Made by a program: the position numbers and the translations under genes. The notes beneath the pieces are model-generated. The model saw only the letters and a program-made list of their open reading frames with translations. It made no database searches and was not told the DNA's origin. A stretch of 43,001 nt of DNA from Stemphylium vesicarium (lineage: Eukaryota > Ascomycota > Dothideomycetes > Pleosporales > Pleosporaceae), in NCBI GenBank assembly GCA_004380135.1, contig QXCR01000202.1:1-43001 (forward strand). Direction: 5' to 3'. Position 1 is the first letter of the stretch. Every line of letters starts with the position of its first letter. This document shows positions 33,901-41,551 of the stretch, in pieces.

Positions 33901-35936
33901 TCACCACTGCGCCAATACTGCGATACTTCGATCCCGACCTCCCGATTATCGTAGAAGTAGACGCTTCCGACTACGTTACCGCGGGAGTACTCTCACAGAC
34001 GGCGTCTGACGGTACTCTTCGCCCAGTAGCCTACTACTTAAAGAGAATGAACCCTGTAGAGAATAACTACGAGATCTATAATAAGGAGCTACTCGCTATT
34101 ATTTGTTATTTCGAGCAATGGAGACCCGAACTAGAGGGCGCATTCTTCCTAATTATGGTGCTTAGCGACTATAAAAACCTATAGTACTTTATAATTATAA
34201 AATAGCTTAGCTACTATTAAGCTTAATAGTCTAAATATCTCTCCTAATTTTAGTTCACAATTACATACTAACCTGGCAAGTATGGTGAGAAACCTAACGC
34301 TCTAACTCGTCGTTCTTAAGACTAACTCGCACAAGAAGAAGCATAAGAAGCTCGTAAGCAGACGCTACTTTATCTAGAACTATTCTAGAATTCTCCTATA
34401 ATTAGACTAGTAGAGACTAATAGATCTATCTAAGAGATTATTAAAGAAGAATACTAGCCTACACCTAATAAGTACCCTAAGGACCTATTTATATAGGAAA
34501 CCCTATAGCTATTACACAATAGCGTACGATAGTTAAAGACTATTACCTTAAGTAACTATAAAAACCGTAATAGCTATCTATACTATAAGAATAAGCTTAT
34601 TATCCCTAATAATAATAAACTAAAGATTAAGATTCTCTAAGCAGCCTATAACGCTCCCTCTAGTAGTTACTCTAGCTAAGAGAAGACCCTTAAACTTATC
34701 TAACGCGAATACTACTAGCCCTAACTATTTAAGACTATCTAATAATACGTATCCTATTATTATACCTACTATTATTTAAAGGCTTCTCGCGAGAAGTATT
34801 ATAGCCTATTAAAACTATTACTTATACCTAAATAACGCTAGGTAGATATCTCTATTAACTTCGTAGTCGACCTACCCGAATTAGAAGGATATAAGAACGT
34901 AATAGTAGTAGTAGACCGCCTGTCTAAATACCGCTACTTGATCCTATGTAGTAAGATGGAGGCTCCTGATGTAGCGCGTATGTTTCTCCGCCACGTCTGG
35001 TGCAACTATGGCCTTCCCGACACGATTATTTCCAACAGAGGTATATAGTTCGTTTCTGCCTTTCATGACGAATTGTGTAGCTAGCTAAAGATCGACCCGC
35101 GCTTCTCAACTAGCTACTATCCCGAAACTAATGGGCAAACTAAGAACGCTAACGCTGCGATAGAACAAGTCCTACGCGCGTACACGAACTATTAGTAAAA
35201 CGACTAGGTCTAGTAGCTCCTTATCACTTAATTTAAAGCGAATAACACCGTTTCGGAATCTACTAGAGTATCTCTAATAATAGCCTACTACGGTTAGAAC
35301 CCCCGTATAGGCTTTAAACCGCCTACGAATAAAATACGCCTTACTTATTAAGCTCTCTAAGCGCGAGAGGTAAACGTAATAGTAGATAAGATGCGCGACA
35401 TTACTAAGTTTATCTATAAAGAAATAACTTAGGCTTAAGCCCTATAGTAAGAGTATATAAACTATAAGCGTCTATCCGCACTAGTATATAAAACTAGTAA
35501 TAAAGTATAGCTAGACGCGCGTAATATTTAAACGTAATAAGCCTCTAAGAAGCTTAATTAGAAGAACTTAGAGCTATACTAAGTAACTAAGAAGATCTCT
35601 TCCTACGCGTACCGCCTTAACTTACCCAAATCTATAAAGATACATTCTATATTCTATATATCTCTTCTCTATCCTGCCACTAGAAAGCAGGACTATATAC
35701 TAGGCTAGCACGCGCCACTACCTAAGCCTGTCGTTGTAGAGAACGAAGAGGAATACTTTATTAAGAGTATTAAAAGTCTCTACTTTAATAAGCGTAGAAA
35801 GAGACACGAGTACTACGTAAAATAGATAGGGTATAATAAGTTAACTTAGGAACCTGCATTTAACCTAAAGGATAACGCGGCTATAGCTACCTTCTATAAA
35901 AGATTCCCTAATATACCTAAACCTCTACTATTATAA
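30994..35936 (+). pseudogene. Chromodomain gypsy gag-pol relic
   Basis: Begins at ATG 30994 (MTMEETNSALQ), intact for about 50 codons and then stop-laden. The gag knuckle at 31911-31960 reads RYFKCN, a stop, then KGHILKDY, so two expected cysteines read Tyr. A patch at 32715-33056 is open. Reverse transcriptase at about 33090-33700 keeps YLDDILIYS (33513). RNase H: VEVDASDYVTAGVLS at about 33950. Integrase at about 34680-35500: the SDRG site reads SNRG (about 35035) and the DGQTE site reads NGQTK (about 35126), so two catalytic acids are lost by G-to-A changes. Then comes the RLNLPKSIKIHSIFYISLL segment (about 35610) and a chromodomain at about 35745-35930 (RRKRHEYYVK, stop, IGYNKLT), ending at TAA 35934-35936. 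Confidence 0.88.
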
Positions 35937-35956
35937 TAGACACTCGCAGGAGCTCG

Positions 35957-35974
35957 CGAGTAAGAGGGGGGTAC
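35957..35974 (+). promoter_or_regulatory. Polypurine tract of the chromodomain gypsy element
   Basis: GCGAGTAAGAGGGGGGTAC immediately precedes the 3' LTR, the usual place and composition of the plus-strand primer. Confidence 0.75.
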
Positions 35975-36231
35975 TATTATAGTAACTACTATGGTTCCCT
36001 TAATACCTAAACGCTCTACAACACTGGGTGCTCCGTAAGCACCTAGATCCTGCTAATTGGCTAGCCAAGCCCGAGCGCCATACGCACGGGCCTTACACAT
36101 ATTTCCTCACCGCCTCTGCATTCTGCTTCTGTTTCTTTACGCAACGTCTTGTATTACACTAGATATCGTACGTAGCCACAGTTAACGCTTCTTATAAGCT
36201 TTCAACCTCGTGCTCGTAGCGTCTCGTGACA
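35975..36231 (+). repeat. Chromodomain gypsy 3' LTR
   Basis: Same 257-bp length as the 5' LTR. The first 90 or so bases carry C-to-T and G-to-A differences (start TATTATAGTAACTAC instead of TGTCACGGTAACCAC). From about 36065 on it is intact. Confidence 0.92.
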
Positions 36232-36236
36232 TAGGG

Positions 36237-37204
36237 AATCTATACACTCTTCTTAGAGACTATATAGATCCCTTCTTTTCTAAGTAATAAGTCTTATAGA
36301 AGTCGTACGTGCAACTAGTCTATAATAATTTAGTATAATAGAGGTTACGAGAATCGTACTAGTACTAGACTATAGTATCTTAGCTTATCTAATTAATCTT
36401 TTATTTACCTTAAGATTAGCTTTATAGCTATTACTTTTCTACTTCTTTAGCCTATAATAGCTTATTATTCTAAGAGTATTATATAAACTCTTAAACATCT
36501 TATTCTAAAATCTTAACTATCTAGCTATCTAATTCTATAGCGTATAGAGTTATCTCTTAGATATCTTTATTAGAAGATATAATTATAGATTTATCCTATG
36601 CTTATAGTACTTATTTAACCTATTAGAGATTCTTTAGTATTAGTAGGAACTTCTTAATCTCTAGAGGAATATTTTCCTAATCTTAATTTACCTTATAGGC
36701 TAGATTATAGAAGTGCTATTATATAGTTTATAAGATATTTAGGGTTTCTATAGTATAGTCTACTAATTTCTTATTAAGGTAGTAGAGTAGGCTATTAATC
36801 TATAGTAATAGCGACTCTATCTCTAGTAGGCTTACGTAGGGCGTGCTTAGTTAATATTTTTCCTTAAACGTGGCTATCTTGTCGTGCTTAGTACGTAGTA
36901 GCTTTACTACGTCTTCTTCTAGTGTGTCGCACTTCTTATTAGATATAAGCAAGTTATCTAGGCATTTAGTTCTTATAATAGTAAGATTCTTAACTCCTTT
37001 AAGAATACCTTCTCTACTATCTACTTAGTATTTAATTATAGGTTTTATAATAACTTCCTATAATTTATTAGCTAGTTTACTAGCCTTTCTAAGCATATTA
37101 ACTTATCATATAATCTTATTTTTGCTATAATAGTCCCGTGCTATATAGCCTCCTTTGCTATAGGTATAGTAAGTAATTAGCTTCTTACTCTTATTACGCT
37201 AAAA
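36237..37204 (-). pseudogene. G1 gag region, RIP-saturated
   Basis: Interior of G1 to the right of the chromodomain gypsy insertion. By position on the minus strand it should encode gag, but almost every frame is closed and I recognise no motif. Two slightly less mutated words (CGTGGCTATCTTGTCGTGC near 36871 and GTGTCGCAC near 36925) are all that stands out. Confidence 0.45.
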
Positions 37205-37209
37205 CTTTA

Positions 37210-37379
37210 TGTCAGGCGGACGGATTTGAACGGCCCTCGCTGAGTCAGCAAGGGCTATATAGGCTTACTCTTCGCTATCGTGGCTCGATAGCGAATCGTC
37301 TCTAGTCAATGCAGACCATTACAAGCCATACTATGTGACATTAGGTGTATCCAGTATCGATCTATTTATATTCCTGACA
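37210..37379. mobile_element. Short TG...CA element U2 (170 bp), TSD CTTTA
   Basis: Begins TGTCAGGCGGACGG, ends TTCCTGACA, inverted over 7 bp. CTTTA flanks it at 37205-37209 and 37380-37384. It contains two hairpin sequences: GCCCTCGCTGA paired with TCAGCAAGGGC (one mismatch), and TTCGCTATCG paired with CGATAGCGAA around a 5-base loop. Ends match the element at 13283-13401. Unmutated within G1. Confidence 0.83.
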
Positions 37380-37384
37380 CTTTA

Positions 37385-37878
37385 GCTAACCTAGTCCCTT
37401 ATTAATATTGTCGAGGTATATAGGCTCGTAGCTATTCGTGGCGTATACACTAGGGACTCGAGGTGCGTAGCTTCGCTAACGTCCTTAATTTAGGTACGAA
37501 CGTTAAGGCTAGTGTCTTAGTTAGTTATTTATAGGCCCTTAGATATAGGTTCCTTAGTTAAATAGTCTTTCCTCTAATATAAGCTTATATAACTTATTAT
37601 TAATTTAAATAGCTTTATTTATAAGTTTATTAAGTATATTAAGGTTAAATCTACTTTATATAAGTTTCTTGCGTATAGTTAGCTTAAGACTTTATTAGTA
37701 TATCTATATTAAAGTATTATTATTCTAGTTAATAACTATAGAGTATTATTAGAACTTAGTTATATAGTTAGTAGTAGATCTAATCTATCTAAGCCTCTAA
37801 ATCTTCTATTCTATAACTACTAATTTCTTAAAGGGTAAAAAGATTTCTTTTATCTTAGCTTTAAAGGCGTCCTAGTTA
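37385..37878 (-). other. G1 5' leader region
   Basis: RIP-altered DNA between U2 and element X copy b. A GC-richer stretch at about 37410-37520 (CGAGGTGCGTAGCTTCGCTAACG) is not recognised. By position it should be leader or early gag of G1. Confidence 0.4.
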
Positions 37879-37883
37879 TTAAT

Positions 37884-38086
37884 TGTAATAGGCGGGCGAC
37901 AGCCCAGCGTACGACTACACAGTACGCCCATTTAGCCAAAAGGCTGGCACAAGACAACAAAGCATAGGCGTTGTCTTGGTGTAGTCGGTACTTATCATCG
38001 TCATCTGAGGTCTCTTGACTCTCAGGCCTTAGCGTAGCCCCACTTGGGCGTAGCGCACTCTCTTTCTTAGGGCGTAGCCCATCACA
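37884..38086 (+). mobile_element. Element X copy b (203 bp), TSD TTAAT
   Basis: Begins TGTAATAGGCGGGCGACA, ends GTAGCCCATCACA. TTAAT flanks it at 37879-37883 and 38087-38091. Nearly identical (about six differences) to the reverse complement of the split copy a (19016-19202 plus 38864-38876). It lies inside G1 and so inserted after it. Unmutated, non-coding. Confidence 0.88.
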
Positions 38087-38390
38087 TTAATAAGGTTAAT
38101 ATTATCTTAGTTATTAACGTTATTATCTATATATTAGCGTAAGATAGGGTTAGCCTACTTCTCCGCGTTACTACAAAGGAAGATAGTAGCTTATACGACT
38201 TTATTATCGTTATTAATCCTATTTCCTTTAATATAGAGGTATTTATTAATTTAGAGTAGCTAAGCTTTAAGCTTACTATAGTCGCTATAGTATAAGTTAG
38301 GCTTATTACTACGTACTAAGGTATAGGTAGCATCTATAGTCGTATCTAGGGTATCTATTACTACGTTACTTATTTTAAGAGTATTTAAAG

Positions 38391-38858
38391 TATAAAAGTC
38401 TATTCTTAGAGAGTCCTAAGGTTAGTTCTTAGAAATAAGCTAGGCGCGTAATAGATAAGATAAGTTAAGTATAATATAAAGATTAATAAATAACTTAAGA
38501 GTTTAAGAATTAAGTACTAATTCTTAAATTTTAAAATTAAATATAGTACCTATATAAATACGCTATTTAGTAGTTATATACTTAGAGAATATAACTTAAT
38601 ATTCTATATATTCTATAAAGTCTTATATATTCTATACGTAATACCTTATAGAATATTATAAGATATTATAAGATATTATAGAATATACGTAACTTATTCT
38701 ATAATAGCTTTCTACTAAGACTATAGAATTACGTAAGCTATAAAGTAACGCTACCTATTAGTTCTTAAAGGTTAGCTATCTACTTAACTTATATAAAGTA
38801 ACTTCTTTATCACCTCCGTACATAGGTTGCCGTGCCCCGTCTTCTCAGGTTCGTAACA
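38391..38858 (-). repeat. G1 5' LTR (right)
   Basis: 468 bp, start TATAAAAGTC (RIP-altered from the TGTGAAGGTC seen in the left copy), end GTTCGTAACA. Adjacent to TGTCG. Matches the solo LTR at 12440-12907 and the left LTR throughout, with many transition differences. Confidence 0.87.
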
Positions 38859-38876
38859 TGTCGCCCGCCCATTACA
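38859..38876 (-). mobile_element. Element X copy a, right end
   Basis: TGTCGCCCGCCCATTACA completes the element interrupted at 19202. The first five bases are the G1 target duplication. Confidence 0.85.
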
Positions 38877-39102
38877 CTTAGACTAAAAGCCTATAATTAG
38901 GTATATTTAGTCTTAATATATTTACTTCTTATACTTACGCCTTAGTAAAAATAACTACTTTTAACTTATACTTCGCGTAAGGAAAAATAGGTAAGAATTA
39001 TTCTTCTTACTACTACCCCCCTTAGTATAGTAATATAGAGCTATCCCCCACTATTCTATTATAGTGTGAAGTAAATACTATTGCCTATAACTGCCCCTTA
39101 TA
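38877..39102 (+). repeat. Repeat family Z, copy 2
   Basis: About 226 bp matching copy 1 (15625-15856) and, inverted, copy 3 (40176-40407). It starts right at the end of element X (CTTAGACTAAAAGCC) and ends AACTGCCCCTTATA. Moderately RIP-altered. Copies 2 and 3 form an inverted pair around 39103-40175. Confidence 0.8.
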
Positions 39103-39463
39103 AAGTAAGTATAGAAAGAGGGGACGCTTATAGCAGAGAAAGGTCTTTAACTAATAACTCTAAAGGAGTTTAGCGCGCGCAGCGATAGGAAGAAGGTAAA
39201 GAAGAAGGCGCGCGTTAAAGTAGGTAAATCGTCTTAAAGACGCTACAGAAGCTATAGTAAGATAGGATATAACTTATACATATATAAGTAAGATATAGAA
39301 GTAGATTCTAAGTAGAATAGTATATTATAATTTCTAATTACTATCGTTAATAGTGCTATATAGTCGTGTGTAGTTACAGTTTTAGTAAGGTCTTAGTAAA
39401 AGTGCGTTACTCGCTTGTCTGCGTCACTCGCTTATGAAGTACGTTATAGCTTACTATGTTCCA

Positions 39464-39497
39464 CTAGTAAGCTGCGCACCCTAGTAAGCTGCGCACC
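39464..39497 (+). repeat. Two perfect 17-bp tandem units
   Basis: CTAGTAAGCTGCGCACC twice without a gap, unmutated. Confidence 0.9.
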
Positions 39498-39655
39498 CCA
39501 CCAAATCCTCACAACTCCATCTGCGCCAACGACCATAACTCGATAACCACGGCCTAAGGTAATATCTCGTAAAGGTAGACTAAGTCTCGCGATAGTCTCC
39601 TATTAGAATAAACTATACTAATTAATCTAAGCCCTTATAAGAGTAACGTACCTCA

Positions 39656-39706
39656 CGGGCTCGTGGATCACCCGGGCTCGTGGATCACCCGGGCTCGTGG
39701 ATCACT
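39656..39706 (+). repeat. Three 17-bp tandem units
   Basis: CGGGCTCGTGGATCACC at 39656 and 39673, and again at 39690 with a final T. Unmutated and GC-rich in AT-rich surroundings. Confidence 0.92.
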
Positions 39707-39920
39707 TTTGCCAAGCCCCCACCAAACTCTACCTTCCTACGTGATGCCTTAACAACAACGCTAGATAGAACCTTCTAATAAACGTTAGATATAGACTGCC
39801 CTTTAGGCTCTTAAATAAGACGCGATACTCTCTTAGCGACGCGCTATAGCTATCTACAACGTCGCTTAATTAATACTAAGCCGCTAACGCGCAGGATAGA
39901 CTCTATAAGCAGATTACTAG

Positions 39921-40194
39921 CCTAAATTAAAGAATCTGACTAAAAATGAGGCGGACGTAGTTGTTGAGCATATACTTGAGCTAGTCACCCGAGGATTTCC
40001 CCCCAGGCTTGCAGCTGTGGCTGATATGGCCAATTCTTTGCGCGCAGAGCGCAATATGGGCCAAGTTGGCTCAAACTGGCCCAGTACGTTTGTCAAAGGC
40101 CGCCCTGAGCTCACAACGAAGTTTAATCGCAAATACGACTACAAGAGAGCCCTCTGCGAGGATCCTGAGATTATATGTAAGGGGCAGTTATAGG
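39921..40194 (+). pseudogene. pogo/Fot1-type transposase DNA-binding fragment
   Basis: A continuous open frame from about 39921 reads LTKNEADVVVEHILEL, RGFPPRLAAVADMANSL, VGSNWPSTFVKGRPELTTK and FNRKYDYKRALCEDPEII. This is the Tc5/CENP-B type helix-turn-helix region that precedes the DDE_1 domain in fungal pogo-like transposases. The frame then runs into repeat Z copy 3 at 40176 and stops at 40192. No DDE domain follows after Z, so only the DNA-binding half remains. Upstream (39770-39920) the same protein may continue in degraded form. The fragment is free of RIP lesions. It does not overlap the other pogo relic (17490-18900), which keeps the catalytic half. Confidence 0.83.
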
Positions 40195-40407
40195 CAATAG
40201 TATTTGCTTCACACTGCAATGGAATAGTGGGGGATAGCTCTGTATTACTACACTAGATGGGGGGTAGTAAGGAGAATAATTCTTGCCTCTCTTCCCTTGC
40301 GCGAAGCGCAGGTTAAAAGTAGATATCTTCACTAAGGCGCGAGTGTAAAAAGCAAATATATTAGGACTAAATACGCCTAACTATAGACCTTTAGCCTAAG
40401 TATTATA
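40176..40407 (-). repeat. Repeat family Z, copy 3 (least mutated)
   Basis: Begins TGTAAGGGGCAGTTATAGG, ends AAGTATTATA. Reverse complement of copies 1 and 2. The left two thirds are intact (CpA and TpG present), the right part RIP-altered. It interrupts the transposase fragment just after the codons for DPEII. No clean TSD: left flank TTATA, right flank GAGCC. Confidence 0.8.
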
Positions 40408-40869
40408 GAGCCTTCTTCTCTAAACTAGCGTTCTTAATAGTTCTAGCCTTAATAAAAACCTAAAAACCCTTAAGGGGAGAAATAGGAAAAGAGTGTCCAG
40501 ATACTGTCCGTCTATCGCGCGTCGCACGTGCGCCGCAGCGGTGCGCTGCCGCTGCAACCACTATTGCGCGCATCCCCGGTTTGTTTGGGATGATGTTGTA
40601 GTAAATGCGGATTTAAGAGGTAACGAACGCTATTTACATTATTATAATAAGTGCTAAATATCATTTACTTTAGTTCTTTAGGTCGCCTACTTTATTATTA
40701 TAGTAAGTGTAAATAGTTATTTACTAATTTTATTATAGTAACTATTTATTATGTTATTATAATAGAAACTTTTTATTCTTACTCTCTTATTTAATACTAC
40801 CGCAATAACACTATTACACTCCTCTAACGCATCTTTAGCGCACGCTACACTCTTTACTATAGTTTATTA
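40408..40869. other. Unassigned, with a GC-rich island
   Basis: 40490-40600 is a GC-rich island (GTGTCCAGATACTGTCCG, GCGCGTCGCACGTGCGCCGC) resembling the end of a DNA transposon, but no inverted partner was found. The rest is AT-rich and non-coding. Confidence 0.4.
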
Positions 40870-41460
40870 TCTAAATCCTAAGTATATTAAGAAATCCTAC
40901 TTGCGTGGTACTCGCCTATTCGCGTTTAGCGACCTTAAAAAGCGCGCTAATTAGGTCGCTTTAGTTGCGACCTACACGCGCTACGCTTAGAGCGTTATTA
41001 AGTAGAAGAAGATATGCGAGAAGTCGGAACATCGCCGCTGTGAGCATTACTCTACTAGTAATTAGGGTAGATACACTTTAGTAAGTAATTAAGATATTCC
41101 GTAAGCGCTGCGCCTTAGCTAATCTAAATAGGTGCCCACTAAGATAAACGGCTGCCTTAATCGCCTATACTAGCTTCGCGCTTAGTACGACGCTGCTATT
41201 AATGCCGCTAAAAAGCCTAAGACTAACGCTAGTGTGATTGCTGCCAGCGTTAAGCTTGCGCGTTACTAGCACTAATTTAATCTAGAGCTCGCGAACCGCT
41301 ACCGCGTCGCCGCCTATTCTAGAACTCCTCTTAGAGTTCCTACTTAAGTTCTAGTAACTTTACCTTAGTACTTAAGTCTAATTCTAGTTAAGTAGTATAG
41401 AATTATAGCTACTTTAGAGTAGCTAGTAGCTTATACTATAAGAATAGTACGCGCTTATTA
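40870..41460 (+). pseudogene. RIP-degraded coding sequence of unknown type
   Basis: In the plus direction, codon-like text survives between RIP-type stops (for example AAKKPKTNASVIAASVKLARY at about 41209-41270, then FNLELANRYRVAAYSRTP). GC content is higher than in neighbouring saturated DNA. I do not recognise the family. It may be part of a transposable element or a captured gene. Confidence 0.35.
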
Positions 41461-41469
41461 ATTTTTTAA

Positions 41470-41513
41470 TATTTTTCTTTTACTAATATTTCTCTAGGGT
41501 GGTAGTATAGAAG

Positions 41514-41551
<38 letters not shown>

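Larger units (their letters stand above)
30716..36231 (+). mobile_element. Ty3/gypsy retrotransposon with chromodomain, TSD TAGGG
   Basis: A 5,516-bp element with two 257-bp LTRs (30716-30972 and 35975-36231). TAGGG is duplicated at 30711-30715 and 36232-36236. Plus-strand gag and pol relics fill the interior, with the integrase followed by a chromodomain, which marks the chromovirus lineage of fungal gypsy elements. It sits inside G1. A G-rich tract precedes the 3' LTR. No TGG-type primer site follows the 5' LTR (ATTACGTTGCG), so the priming mode is unclear. The interior is RIP-mutated in patches and the LTRs are largely intact. Confidence 0.93.
19203..38858 (-). mobile_element. Ty3/gypsy retrotransposon G1, host of nested insertions
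   Basis: Two same-orientation LTRs (19203-19966 and 38391-38858) bound an interior whose coding text reads on the minus strand: RNase H and integrase at low coordinates, reverse transcriptase split across 28946-29126 and about 22300-22860, putative gag beyond 30622. TGTCG is duplicated on both sides. A purine-rich tract on the minus strand (19967-19985) abuts the left LTR, as expected for the polypurine primer site of a minus-strand element. Removing seven insertions with their TSDs leaves about 6,922 bp. It is heavily RIP-mutated including its LTRs, and cannot be active. Confidence 0.88.
39103..39920. other. Mixed region with tandem repeats
   Basis: 39103-39360 is RIP-altered. Two perfect 17-bp units CTAGTAAGCTGCGCACC lie at 39464-39497, and three near-perfect 17-bp units CGGGCTCGTGGATCACC at 39656-39706. 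39720-39920 may be the degraded N-terminus of the transposase that follows. No intact gene. Confidence 0.6.

Noticed and set aside
37210..37260. A tRNA gene suggested by GGATTTGAACGGCC followed by a stem (a T-loop-like look).
   Set aside because: No cloverleaf, anticodon stem or acceptor pairing could be built. The stretch is part of the short element U2 with a clean TSD.
37884..38876. A single 1-kb element bounded by TGTAATAGGCGGGCGACA and TGTCGCCCGCCCATTACA as terminal inverted repeats.
   Set aside because: The left end belongs to X copy b with its own TTAAT duplication ending at 38091, and the right end is the far half of X copy a split by G1. The inverted match only reflects two X copies in opposite orientation.
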